Counted from the first letter of the stretch, positions 25,939-34,379 are shown. The stretch is DNA of 64,000 bases from Fibrobacter sp. (GCA_017649565.1 JAGCGO010000080.1:1-64000); one strand, 5' to 3'. Program-made: numbers and translations. Notes: generated by a model not told the origin, from the letters alone.

Positions 25939-27141
25939 TTAGGCGATCTTGTAGAGCACGAGGGCCGCTGCGCGCGGTTCCACCAGCTTGGAGCAGAGAA
26001 TCATGTCGTAGCGGCTGTCGGTGGACAGGGCGCCGATGTTCTCGCCGGAGTTGGCGTGCACGGTCAGGCCGTCGATGGAGCTCTTTTCGTACTTGGCGCC
26101 TTCGCAGTCGCACTGGTTCATCGTACCGAAGGCCTGTGCGCCTTCCGCACGGATGATGGTTGCGCCGTAGGTGCCAGCGGTGCCCTTGACGGTCACGGCG
26201 GCGTTGGCGGCAACTGTAGCCGGAATCACGACGAGGTCCTGGTCGAAGGTCACGGTCACGTCCAAGGTGCCGGAGGCGGCGACGGAACTTGCGACGGTCA
26301 CGACGAAGCTGTTGGCGACGCCGGTATCGTTGTCGTTCACGTCGAGGGCGTTGATGCCCGGGATGGCCACGACGACCTTGTCACCGACGGCGAGACCAGC
26401 GGAACCGGCGGTCAGCGTGACGGTGGCGGTGGTCGCGGAGGTGGCGACGGATGCCTTCACCTTGGCGGAAGCCACGTCACCGATGGTGAACTGCGGGATG
26501 TCCGGGATGGTGCGGAGCTGGTCGATGAGGGACCAGGAACCGCGGAGGTTGCGGCCGAAGCGCGGTTCGGCGAGTGCGCACGGCACGGCCTGCTGGCCCT
26601 TGGCGGTCAGGTCGCCCCATACGTTCCAGTCCATGAAGCCGTAGAGGGTGCCGTCCACGAAGGACTTGAGGAACGCACCGGCCTTCTGGAAGGCGGCGAA
26701 GTCGCTGCCGACGAAGATGTTGCCGATGGTCAGGATGTCTTCGCCGATGACGTTCTTGACGGCCTTCTTGGCGAGCTTCTGGCCGATCTTGCCCATGGCG
26801 ATGTCCTTGCCGAGGGAGGTAATCTGCTTTTCGATTGCCTTCACGTTGTACATCACGCGGGCGTCCTTGATCTTCACCGGAACCTGGCGGTGCTTGACCG
26901 GGGTCGCGGACGCGATGTCGAGGGAGGCGAGGCCGGTGTTGGCCGGGTTGCCCATGGACACGTCGGAGATTTCGGCCTGGCCGAGATTGGTGGTCTTGTA
27001 GTAGATGATGTCGCCGTTGTCCTTGCCCTGCATTTCAGCGGCAATGGCGCGGTCGGCACCAGCATAGAGGTAAGCGCCGTCGGCTACTGCGCCGAGGGCG
27101 AGGGAAATCACCTTCTTGTTCTGAACGGTGGAATTTGCCAT
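25939..27141 (-). CDS. Major capsid protein (P22 coat-like)
   Basis: 400 residues from MANSTVQNKKVISLALGAVA, with AAAGGA 7 nt upstream (the frame extends to 27162). P22-coat-like elements: an N-arm, DNGDIIYYKTTNL, a long helix (IGQKLAKKAVKNVIGEDIL), then LRGSWSLIDQLRTIPDIPQ. Residues 225-320 form a Val/Thr/Ala-rich beta segment matching the inserted I-domain of P22 coat. C-terminal ALVLYKIA is the usual beta end. It assembles the icosahedral shell with the scaffold encoded just upstream. Confidence 0.88.
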   Translation of the reverse strand: MANSTVQNKKVISLALGAVADGAYLYAGADRAIAAEMQGKDNGDIIYYKTTNLGQAEISDVSMGNPANTGLASLDIASATPVKHRQVPVKIKDARVMYNVKAIEKQITSLGKDIAMGKIGQKLAKKAVKNVIGEDILTIGNIFVGSDFAAFQKAGAFLKSFVDGTLYGFMDWNVWGDLTAKGQQAVPCALAEPRFGRNLRGSWSLIDQLRTIPDIPQFTIGDVASAKVKASVATSATTATVTLTAGSAGLAVGDKVVVAIPGINALDVNDNDTGVANSFVVTVASSVAASGTLDVTVTFDQDLVVIPATVAANAAVTVKGTAGTYGATIIRAEGAQAFGTMNQCDCEGAKYEKSSIDGLTVHANSGENIGALSTDSRYDMILCSKLVEPRAAALVLYKIA

Positions 27142-27192
27142 GATTATGTCCTTTGGCCGCACGGTGGCGGCACTTGAAGTGTGGGTCTGTAG

Positions 27193-28416
27193 TTACCCGA
27201 ACATCTTCTTGAACAGGGCGTTCGCTTCCGCGCTCTCGTCGGGAGTCCCGCCACCCTCGTTTCCTCGGGTGAGCGAGCCTGTCACTCCGCTGCTCATGGG
27301 CGGCTGTGCCGGAGCGGGAGCCGGTGCCGTGGCCTGTGCGGGAACTGCCGGTTGCGTTGCGGCCGGTGCAGTAGCCGTGGCTGCGGGGGCGTCCTTCTGA
27401 GGGGGGAGCGTGAACCGTCTCTGCTGCGTGGCCGCACCGTTCTGTGCCGTGCGCGGTGCCGCCTGCTGTTCGGGCTGTGCGCCCTGTTCCCTCGCGAAGA
27501 ACGCCTTCACCTGGCTTTCGAGCTGGCGCAGAATCTGGACGCGCGTGGTGTTCGCGATATGCTTGCTTCCGAACTGCTGGAAGAGTTCTTCCTGCAACGG
27601 GCCGTTCTTGTAGATGATGTTTCGCATCACCGGCTCGTAGGGGGAATTCTTCAAGTAGTCCAGGATGATGTTGTCCGGGTCGTATCGTTGGCACGTGGCG
27701 TCCAGTACGGTTCCGTAATGTTCGTCAAGTGCGTCGAATGCGTGACGCGCGTCCTCGTCCGGGTAGAAAGCCTCCACCTTGGACTCGTACTCGCGTTCGT
27801 ACTGTCTGTTCGCGATGTCTTCCAGGTCCTCGTCCATGCCGTTGAGCTTCTGCTCGGTACGTGCCTGCCAGGCTAGGAAGCGCTCCCTGTCTGCGGGGTC
27901 GCGAAACTGCGTAGGGTCAATCCTGCTGTACTTGTCGAGTTCGGCCTGCAACGCGTCGCGCTTCTCGCGCATCTCGCGGTACTTCTGCTTCCACTTGCGT
28001 GTGGAATACTCGGCCTTCTCGAGTCGTGAAAGAGGATTCCTGCGCGGCACCTTGGGCTTCGCCTTCGCGGGTTCCGACGCCGCGCCTGCGTTGCCTTCAG
28101 TACCAGCCACACCGCCGTCACCGTTGGCGGGTTCACCGCCATTGTTGTCTTTGTCCGGCTCGGCGCCCGCTGCCTGTTGTCCCGCCGGGGCGTTCGCTGC
28201 ATTGTCAAACGGCCCATCTGCTTTCGCGGGTTCCTGTTTTGCGGGTTCAGCTCCTGCGGCCTGTTCCGGGTGGCCCCCGTCACCTGCCGTAGCCGTCTGC
28301 GTTTCTGGAGCCGGTTCGGATGCACCGGGTTCCGTCTGCGTTTCGGGCTCGTCGTCCTTGTAGGACGCCAGGATGTAATCAATGTCCATGTTCGGATTCA
28401 TTGCTTCGTTAGGCAT
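27193..28416 (-). CDS. Scaffolding protein
   Basis: 407 residues directly upstream of coat. Residues 20-130 are Ala/Pro/Gly/Glu-rich and disordered, 130-210 a coiled coil (KAEYSTRKWKQKYREMREKR), 210-300 helical, and 310-390 Pro/Ala/Gln-rich. It ends in a short charged helix (ESAEANALFKKMFG), as scaffolds do for coat binding. Composition and position are the evidence; sequence similarity is not expected for scaffolds. Confidence 0.8.
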   Translation of the reverse strand: MPNEAMNPNMDIDYILASYKDDEPETQTEPGASEPAPETQTATAGDGGHPEQAAGAEPAKQEPAKADGPFDNAANAPAGQQAAGAEPDKDNNGGEPANGDGGVAGTEGNAGAASEPAKAKPKVPRRNPLSRLEKAEYSTRKWKQKYREMREKRDALQAELDKYSRIDPTQFRDPADRERFLAWQARTEQKLNGMDEDLEDIANRQYEREYESKVEAFYPDEDARHAFDALDEHYGTVLDATCQRYDPDNIILDYLKNSPYEPVMRNIIYKNGPLQEELFQQFGSKHIANTTRVQILRQLESQVKAFFAREQGAQPEQQAAPRTAQNGAATQQRRFTLPPQKDAPAATATAPAATQPAVPAQATAPAPAPAQPPMSSGVTGSLTRGNEGGGTPDESAEANALFKKMFG

Positions 28417-28491
28417 TACCTATCTCCTCGCGTGTACGCCACGCGCTGCGTTAATTGTTGTGAGTAAAGGCTCGTTCTCGGCCTTCCGTGG

Positions 28492-28502
28492 TATGAATAA
28501 AA
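28492..28502 (-). promoter_or_regulatory. Late promoter candidate (TTTTATTCATA box) for scaffold and coat
   Basis: TTTTATTCATACCACGG follows the hairpin 28504-28526, 75 nt before the scaffold ATG. A weaker variant (CTTTACTCACA) lies at about 28461. Confidence 0.65.
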
Positions 28503-28503
28503 G

Positions 28504-28526
28504 AAGGCCCCCGAAAAGGGGCCTTT
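28504..28526 (-). terminator. Terminator hairpin fused to late box
   Basis: GGCCCC-ttttc-GGGGGCC with a TTCTTTT tail on the minus strand; ends the 28556-29275 transcript. Confidence 0.85.
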
Positions 28527-28555
28527 TGTTTCATGACTGGTGAAAATCCTAGTCG

Positions 28556-29275
28556 TCACTTTTTCCAAGGACCGTCATAGTAATCTTCGAACAAAGGGGC
28601 GTACTCGTCTTTTATGAAGTAGTCTCTACCGACTTCGAGATTCCATGGGGTACCTTCAAACATCCAGTTTTTCTTATTGCCGTTCTCGTCGACTATCAGC
28701 ATTCCCTTGTATTTTTTCATTTCGTCTTCGGGAAGATTCAGAAGTTCTTCGTACGTTTTCCCCGAAGATGGAATTGTCTCGATTTCGCGTTTCTTTACGT
28801 TCCTGCCGACAAGTTTCTTTTCGATACGCGGTTCGGACCTTACCATTCCAAGTTCACTCAAGATGTCCAGCGGGCCTTTGTATTCCTGATTGGAAAAGTG
28901 GTTTGAGTATCTTGATTTCGATGTTCCCTTTCCTGGATTTACGTAAGTCACGTAAACGCTTTCGCTGTTTGTGGAAGGAGATATGGACACTTCCGTTCCA
29001 GGAATGTCATACACAGTGTATTCGGCGTGATATGTTCCGTTACCGATAGGATTGCCATATCTATCATCTCTGTATCTAGATCTACGAGCCTTTTCAAGTT
29101 CCCTGTTTTCTAGTTCGATTCTTCGTATTCTTTCCTTTGCTTCCCTAGTATATTCGTTGTCAAGTTCTCTTAAAAAACCTAGACGAGGCAAAGGCTTTTT
29201 CGTGATAGAAGGGCCTTCTTTTACGATTTCCTTATAGATTCTGTCTAGCGGAAGAACCTTTTTTATGTTAGGCAT
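28556..29275 (-). CDS. Hypothetical late cargo protein
   Basis: 239 residues. The start MPNIKKVLPLDRIYKEIVKE resembles the NFLD tag in spacing and character (PLDRIYKE). A charged helix (residues 40-70) and a mainly beta part (TYHAEYTVYDIPGTEVSI, SVYVTYVNP, SRYSNHFS) follow, ending in DYYDGPWKK. AAGGAGG lies 6 nt upstream. Follows the large ART-like gene closely. No enzyme motif recognised; may be another ejected effector. Confidence 0.6.
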   Translation of the reverse strand: MPNIKKVLPLDRIYKEIVKEGPSITKKPLPRLGFLRELDNEYTREAKERIRRIELENRELEKARRSRYRDDRYGNPIGNGTYHAEYTVYDIPGTEVSISPSTNSESVYVTYVNPGKGTSKSRYSNHFSNQEYKGPLDILSELGMVRSEPRIEKKLVGRNVKKREIETIPSSGKTYEELLNLPEDEMKKYKGMLIVDENGNKKNWMFEGTPWNLEVGRDYFIKDEYAPLFEDYYDGPWKK

Positions 29276-29292
29276 TGCAAACCTCCTTAAAA

Positions 29293-31350
29293 CTACATCT
29301 GCTTTGGGTTCACTGGCTTTCCGCGGCTCGCGCGGTACTTGCCAATCTTACGGCCGAGTTCGTGACCGAATACGCGGTTGAGGGAATCCTGGCGGAACTG
29401 GTCGCGCCATTCGTTAGCGATGTTTTTACGAATGTCATTAAGTTCGGCCTGATAATACTTGTCTTCGAGAGGCTTGTAGAGTTCGGGGTCCTTCGTTCTC
29501 GTTACATGGATCAATGCTTGGTCGTAATCCTTTACGTGGTCGAGTTCGGGATGTTCTGCAAGGTACTTTTCGGTTTCTTCAAAAATCTTGTTTTCGATTT
29601 CTTCGTCAAGTCTAGCCCTTCCGCTCGCCCTCTGCCTTGCGTATTCCTCCGGATGTTTCATCCATCGTTTGTTATAGCTTAACGGCTGCAACTTGTTTTC
29701 GTCAATCATCGAACCAAGCGCTTTCTGTCTTTGAATACGGATTTCAGGAGTCTTCAATATGTCATGAAATTCGTCAATCTGCTGTTTTGCCTTCAGTGGG
29801 TCATTTTCTTCAAGGAAAGAGTCTATCTTGTCCTTGTAGTTTTCACGCAAGAACTTGTTATTCCAGTCGCGGATTGCGGCAACCTTGTCTTCTTTAGAAT
29901 ATCGAGGAATGCTTGAATTGGATGCACGACGGGCGTCATTCGGATTTCTCCAATCGCCAATATTGAAACGGAACCCTGCGTTCTTGAGGTAGTCATGCGG
30001 GTTAGAATACCTTGCCTCGCTCGGAACTTCTATTCCCTGCGTTTCAGCCCTCTTTACAAACAGGTCGTCGTCATAATAAGAATCGGAATTCAAGAAAGAC
30101 TTGAAAGACTTCTGGTCGCCTATTACGTCGTTCATGAATTTCGCTGTTCTAGGGGCTTCTATTCCAGGACCAAACACATTTTGAGGACCGTACCCCCTTC
30201 TTACTATTCCTTTGGAAAGGCTTGGGGAATCTTCAGTAGCCCTTGCAAAATCGTAAGGCGTTTCAAATTCAGTATTCTCGAACCATTGCCTACGGGCTTT
30301 GTATGGAAGGTTGTTTACGGCGTTGGCTTCAATATCACGACGTCTCGGGTTTTTCGGCATCGGAAAAGCGTCCATAAACTCACCACGTCTCAATCCTCCG
30401 TAAGCAACGCTTCCGTTATTTTCGAGAATGTACTTCTTGTTTTCGGTTTGCGCGTTGTCTACAATCCATTGTGCAATTTGGTTGTCGGTAGCGCCATCGC
30501 CAAGGGTTTCCCTAGCTTTCTCGACAAGTTCAGGTGAAGACGTTTCTACAAAGCCTCTATCCCTTACAAGAATTTCCTTTTTGTTAGGTGCGTATCCGTA
30601 CAATGTATTAGAACCATCGGCAAAGTGCATGGTCCAGTCTTTCGGGAAATCGTAACGGCTGATATACTCCGGCGGAATTACTACAGTTGCGTCTTCTCCG
30701 GCTACATTCGCGGTTCCGTACGGCTTCGAAGGCGAACCGCGAAAAACCATTACCTGGTCGTCGCCTGTCTTTCCCGTATGGTCAACATACATTGACTTCC
30801 ATTCATCTTCGGGAATGCGGATTTCTAGCGGGTCCATGCGGTAGTTCTTGTCGCCGACAAAAGCATTGTTCACGTAGTCGTAGCCCATCGGGTTTGCGTC
30901 ACCCATGCTCGTCCATACACCGGCTCTTTTTTGGAAATTCTTTGCGTCCGGCCCGAGTCTTTCAACCAATCCAGTCTTCAGGATGTTCTCGATGTTTTCC
31001 GGCTGCGTGTAGTGGAAGGCGCGGACGTAGCGTTCGCCGGTTTCGGGATCAATCCACACCTTCGGGGAGCGTTTTACCTTCTCACCCGCCACAAGAAGAT
31101 AACTACGCCCTGCATCATAATATCTATGATTTTCTCCACCCGGAACAAGTTCGGGGAAAGACTTTGAAAAGATATTTTCGTCAAGGTTTTCTGCGTAAAG
31201 CTTATTCCTGTTTCGACCGGTCCTTTCCGGGTACATTTCCCCGCGCTTGACCTCGAATCGGCGCCAAGCGTCGTTGCGCGCGGCGTCCGTCTTCGCGTTC
31301 TTGAATTCCCTGTACAAAATTTCTAGCGGAGTGAGTTTCTTGTTTGCCAT
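29293..31350 (-). CDS. Large virion cargo protein with ADP-ribosyltransferase-like domain
   Basis: 685 residues. The N-terminus MANKKLTPLEILYREFKNAK is a distant form of the shared tag. Residues 108-150 read YVRAFHYTQPENIENILKTG, then RAGVWTSMGDANPM: an H-Y-x-T / NI-x-x-IL-x-x-GL / GVWTS series typical of H-Y-E-type ART folds. DPLEIRIPEDEWKSM follows, and VVIPPEYI (about 225) offers the catalytic Glu. The C-terminal 330 residues are helical, charged and probably non-enzymatic. It is the best ART candidate of three. The ATG lies only 7 nt after a late box, so the mRNA may be nearly leaderless. Confidence 0.6.
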   Translation of the reverse strand: MANKKLTPLEILYREFKNAKTDAARNDAWRRFEVKRGEMYPERTGRNRNKLYAENLDENIFSKSFPELVPGGENHRYYDAGRSYLLVAGEKVKRSPKVWIDPETGERYVRAFHYTQPENIENILKTGLVERLGPDAKNFQKRAGVWTSMGDANPMGYDYVNNAFVGDKNYRMDPLEIRIPEDEWKSMYVDHTGKTGDDQVMVFRGSPSKPYGTANVAGEDATVVIPPEYISRYDFPKDWTMHFADGSNTLYGYAPNKKEILVRDRGFVETSSPELVEKARETLGDGATDNQIAQWIVDNAQTENKKYILENNGSVAYGGLRRGEFMDAFPMPKNPRRRDIEANAVNNLPYKARRQWFENTEFETPYDFARATEDSPSLSKGIVRRGYGPQNVFGPGIEAPRTAKFMNDVIGDQKSFKSFLNSDSYYDDDLFVKRAETQGIEVPSEARYSNPHDYLKNAGFRFNIGDWRNPNDARRASNSSIPRYSKEDKVAAIRDWNNKFLRENYKDKIDSFLEENDPLKAKQQIDEFHDILKTPEIRIQRQKALGSMIDENKLQPLSYNKRWMKHPEEYARQRASGRARLDEEIENKIFEETEKYLAEHPELDHVKDYDQALIHVTRTKDPELYKPLEDKYYQAELNDIRKNIANEWRDQFRQDSLNRVFGHELGRKIGKYRASRGKPVNPKQM

Positions 31351-31357
31351 ATCGCAC

Positions 31358-31368
31358 TATGAATAAAA
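31358..31368 (-). promoter_or_regulatory. Late promoter candidate (TTTTATTCATA box)
   Basis: TTTTTATTCATAGTGCGATATG: the box ends 7 nt before the start codon at 31350, leaving no room for a normal SD if transcription begins downstream of it. Confidence 0.65.
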
Positions 31369-31376
31369 ACGAGAAA

Positions 31377-31397
31377 CCGGGGCGTGGTTAGCCCCGG
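31377..31397 (-). terminator. Terminator hairpin upstream of late box
   Basis: CCGGGGC-taaccac-GCCCCGG, then TTTCTCGTTTTT on the minus strand. Confidence 0.85.
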
Positions 31398-31436
31398 CTC
31401 CCGTTTTTTCAATTAACCCAAGGAACAATGGAAATT

Positions 31437-32120
31437 CTATGCCTGCGGCATCGGTGTCGTGGGTTCGGCGGTGGCTACCTGCGGAACTTCCGCGGGCTGC
31501 GCTTCCGGCTGTTGCACGGCTTGCGGTTCGGCGGCCTGCTGTTGCTGCGCCTGGGAACGTGCCACGAGGGCCTGCACGAACTCCTCGAAGCTGGCGGGCT
31601 GTGCTCCGCGTTCCGCGGCTTCGCGGGTGTAGTCGTTGTACATCAGGCGGATGCGGAGCTGGGCCTCTTCCTCCTCGGTAAGCGGCTGTTCTTCCGGTTC
31701 GGGCTGCTGTGCGTAGCCCTGCGGCACCTGTGCGCCACCGGCGGGCATCGCGCCGGAGCTTGCGCCGAGGCGTGCGGCCTCGCCCATCAGGAACTCGTAG
31801 GGACGCGCTGCCGCTCCATCGCCAACCTGCGGGACACCGTATGCGGCGCGTCGCTGCATCTCGGCCTCGTAGGCGCGCTGTGCGTATTCGCGCTTCGCCT
31901 GCTCCATGCGGTATGCGTAGATTTCCTCGGGCGTGTACTGGCGCTGTACCGGCTGCGGTTGCGGTTGGGCCTGTCGTTGCTGTCCGTAGCCCTGCGGGAT
32001 GCTTCCGTAACCTCCGCGAGGCACGAATCCGCCGTTGTTGCGGGGTGCGTACTGCGGGCGTCTCTGCACGCCGCCGTAGCGCATCACGCGGTCAAGAAAG
32101 TTCTCGTTCTGTCTTGCCAT
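31437..32120 (-). CDS. Gln/Pro-rich disordered late protein with NFLD tag
   Basis: 227 residues. Starts MARQNENFLDRVMRYGG, an exact NFLDR tag. The rest is low complexity: Arg/Gly/Pro/Gln-rich (residues 20-60), a charged helical centre (YRMEQAKREYAQRAYEAEMQ), and a Gln/Ala/Pro-rich tail. No catalytic motif. Likely a capsid-internal or assembly protein; its extreme GC content reflects the amino-acid bias. Confidence 0.7.
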   Translation of the reverse strand: MARQNENFLDRVMRYGGVQRRPQYAPRNNGGFVPRGGYGSIPQGYGQQRQAQPQPQPVQRQYTPEEIYAYRMEQAKREYAQRAYEAEMQRRAAYGVPQVGDGAAARPYEFLMGEAARLGASSGAMPAGGAQVPQGYAQQPEPEEQPLTEEEEAQLRIRLMYNDYTREAAERGAQPASFEEFVQALVARSQAQQQQAAEPQAVQQPEAQPAEVPQVATAEPTTPMPQA

Positions 32121-32125
32121 AAGTC

Positions 32126-32395
32126 TTATTCCTCCGCACCCTTCCTGCGGCCCCTTCGGGCGTTCGGGTGCTCGAAAAGGTCCTTGACTGAATCAAGGTC
32201 CCTGTCGTTCTTGAAAATCGCCTTCATGCGGTCAAGCGGGTTGTTATCGCCGACAACCTCGACGTTCGTCACCGACTTGCCGTCGGGCATCACCAGCTTT
32301 GCGGCGCGCACGGACACGTTTCGGCCCCTGTCGAAGCCTCCCCGGCCCATCGCCTTCGCGACGCGGTCAAGGAAGTTGCCATTGACGCAACCCAT
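32126..32395 (-). CDS. Small basic late protein with NFLD tag
   Basis: 89 residues from MGCVNGNFLDRVAKAMG. ATG 32395 is preferred because AAGG lies 9 nt upstream and because it puts the NFLDR tag at residue 7 as in its relatives; an ATG at 32413 overlaps the upstream gene. Basic, ending in RRGRRKGAEE. Possibly binds DNA or a capsid component; function unknown. Confidence 0.6.
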   Translation of the reverse strand: MGCVNGNFLDRVAKAMGRGGFDRGRNVSVRAAKLVMPDGKSVTNVEVVGDNNPLDRMKAIFKNDRDLDSVKDLFEHPNARRGRRKGAEE

Positions 32396-32400
32396 GGGAA

Positions 32401-32571
32401 CTAGCCTTCCCATTCTTCGCCGTCACCTGCCTGGACGCCTTCGCCCGTGGCTTCTGCGACCGCTTCTGCGACGGTGGTATCCACGGCCTGCGTAACAACG
32501 GCCATGTCTTCGTCGGAAATGCCGTAACGGCCCTTGAGGTCGTCAAAAAGCTGTACGAGTTCTTCAGTCAT
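32401..32571 (-). CDS. Small acidic late protein
   Basis: A 56-residue acidic protein (MTEELVQLFDDLKGRYGISD, Ala/Glu-rich tail ending GEEWEG). AAAGGAG lies 5-11 nt upstream of the ATG at 32571, and a late box is 46 nt upstream. Its stop lies 5 nt from the following tagged basic protein, suggesting an acidic/basic pair. Not recognised. Confidence 0.6.
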   Translation of the reverse strand: MTEELVQLFDDLKGRYGISDEDMAVVTQAVDTTVAEAVAEATGEGVQAGDGEEWEG

Positions 32572-32617
32572 GTTGTATCTCCTTTGGAGTATTGTTAAAA
32601 ATTCCTGTTGTTCGTCC

Positions 32618-32628
32618 TATGAATAAAG
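32618..32628 (-). promoter_or_regulatory. Late promoter candidate (CTTTATTCATA box)
   Basis: CCTTTATTCATAGGACG on the minus strand, 7 nt after the stop of the HEXXH gene and 46 nt before the next ATG. Confidence 0.6.
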
Positions 32629-32635
32629 GAAGGGG

Positions 32636-34090
32636 CTACTTCACTCCCTTCAAAAGTTTCGTCCCGAACTTCTTTGCCAAAGCCTTGTATTCAAGGTTTG
32701 GCTCCTTGATGTGCTTAATCTCGTCAGGTACGAACCTTCTCCAGTTCCCGTCAAGGTCCCTGTATTCGATATAGTTCTTGTTCTGACTTATGGCGCTGTT
32801 TCTAGCCTTGTAGTCGTAGTCGTCAAAATACTTGTAACCGCCATAAGGGTCGGGGACGCGCACATAGCGGCGTTCTACATCAGGCTCGTACGGAGCAGGC
32901 TTTCCACGTAGCGGATAGACGTTTTTAGGGCTTTCCTGTGAATAGAGTCGCCACGGCCTCAAGTCTTCTTTCGGTAAATAGCGGCGCCTGTCAGCCTTAT
33001 ACTCTTCCATCATCGCATTGTATGTTTCTGGGAACTTTTCACGAACATACGCGGCACCGTCTTCGGTAGACATCAAATCCGCGAGTTCGGCAGCGCCTTC
33101 GGTAGACATGGCCGCGTATTTCGTTTCGTAATCATACTTCAAGTCACGATCGCGTGCAAGTGCGCCTAACAAGGACTGCTGTCTTGACGCTTCTCGCCAA
33201 ATAGGATTGATGTAACCCCTATCGTGACCGACCCTTGTAATCAAATTGATGTTATTTGCGTATTCATTACCTTCAACCCTGGGGTTCAAGGACATCATGT
33301 CAGCGACAAATTCCTTCTTCCTTGAGTTGAAATCCATTTTTTCACGCAATTTTTTCTTATTGAAGAAATCTTCGCCTTTAAGATTGTACTTGCTTTCCAT
33401 TACCGGACGCATTGACTTAAAGAAGAAACTACTCGATTCTTCCGGCCCCTTCTTATCGGCAATTCTACCCATTTCGTCAATGAGTTCATTAGTATTGTAC
33501 AGATTTCCTTTCGGTTCCGGCTCGAATATGAAAGGGAGTTCTCCATTTACTGTAGCCCCTAGACCAATCCCGATCATCCTGTCAGGAACATTGAAAGACT
33601 TTGTATTTTGGTAGTACGGATGATGTAAGTTCAGGTCGTGATTAGTCTTGTGCGCGTATTCGTGAATTGCCAAATGAGGCTCTTCAAGGAAAGAATACTT
33701 TTTCATGAAAACCTGACCATATTCTGGGTCATAGTACCCTGCGGTTGTCGGGTCACTCAAACCTTTGCCCGCGTCAAAGATTGGTACGCCTTTTTCGTCA
33801 CTGATAGACATGAGCCAAGAATCGCGCAACGGTTCAGGCATCCTCTGTATAGCCTGTTCGAGACGGTCAGCCTTCTTTCTCGCGTCAATGTAGTTCGAAA
33901 TGTCTGCAATACTTCCCTTTTCGACATTTTTAATTCCGGCGTGTTTAAACAACCCCTCTGAAATATCCTTCACCAGCGCGTCCTGCTCCAGCGCGGTAAG
34001 GCCCGGTATGAGCGCTATCGAGTACGGAAGGTAGCTCTCGCCGTCCCGTTTTTCCTTCTCGCGGTCCAAAAAGTTCTTTCGTTCTGCCAT
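32636..34090 (-). CDS. Zincin-like metallopeptidase (HEXXH) with NFLD tag
   Basis: 484 residues. The N-terminus MAERKNFLDREKEKRDG carries the NFLDR tag. LAIHEYAHKTNHDL at about 140-153 is a canonical HEXXH zinc site with a further His. About 110 residues later KKEFVADMMS resembles the E-x-x-AD third-ligand helix of gluzincins. The remainder is helical and charged with an aromatic C-terminal part. A virion-borne peptidase could process head proteins or act in the host after ejection. Activity is unproven, but the motif is strong. Confidence 0.65.
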   Translation of the reverse strand: MAERKNFLDREKEKRDGESYLPYSIALIPGLTALEQDALVKDISEGLFKHAGIKNVEKGSIADISNYIDARKKADRLEQAIQRMPEPLRDSWLMSISDEKGVPIFDAGKGLSDPTTAGYYDPEYGQVFMKKYSFLEEPHLAIHEYAHKTNHDLNLHHPYYQNTKSFNVPDRMIGIGLGATVNGELPFIFEPEPKGNLYNTNELIDEMGRIADKKGPEESSSFFFKSMRPVMESKYNLKGEDFFNKKKLREKMDFNSRKKEFVADMMSLNPRVEGNEYANNINLITRVGHDRGYINPIWREASRQQSLLGALARDRDLKYDYETKYAAMSTEGAAELADLMSTEDGAAYVREKFPETYNAMMEEYKADRRRYLPKEDLRPWRLYSQESPKNVYPLRGKPAPYEPDVERRYVRVPDPYGGYKYFDDYDYKARNSAISQNKNYIEYRDLDGNWRRFVPDEIKHIKEPNLEYKALAKKFGTKLLKGVK

Positions 34091-34096
34091 GATAAC

Positions 34097-34327
34097 CTAC
34101 TTGACTATACCCCAGCTACCGCCGCCGTCGCAGCGGTTCCACGCCATCACCTTCACGGGGCATTCGTCGGTATTGCCCTGCACGAACACGACGCGCCCGA
34201 GTATGCACCAGGTCGTGTCGCTCCCGCCGCCCGTGGAACGGCCCCACTGCCCCTGCACGGCGTTCACTACGTCCGCAAGGTCGCGAGTAAGGGGTGAAAT
34301 CTGTTGAAGTCTCGCCGATACCGGCAT
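34097..34327 (-). CDS. Hypothetical small late protein
   Basis: 76 residues: a helical start (MPVSARLQQISPLTRDLADVV) and a beta-like second half (TTWCILGRVVFVQGN, then VKVMAWNRCDGGGSWGIVK). Sits between terminase and the HEXXH gene, with a late box 41 nt upstream. Could be a decoration or connector protein; no assignment. Confidence 0.55.
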   Translation of the reverse strand: MPVSARLQQISPLTRDLADVVNAVQGQWGRSTGGGSDTTWCILGRVVFVQGNTDECPVKVMAWNRCDGGGSWGIVK

Positions 34328-34368
34328 GGGTCACAGTCCTTCGTCGAATGTTGCACTTTCTTTCGGAC

Positions 34369-34379
34369 TATGAATAAAA
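34369..34379 (-). promoter_or_regulatory. Late promoter candidate (TTTTATTCATA box)
   Basis: TTTTATTCATAGTCCG directly follows the terminase stop and a small CGGC-ggta-GCCG stem. Confidence 0.6.

Noticed and set aside
25876-27177. 433-residue plus-strand ORF over the capsid gene
   Set aside because: Asp/Gly/Val/Ala-biased antisense shadow; the minus frame is the coat protein.
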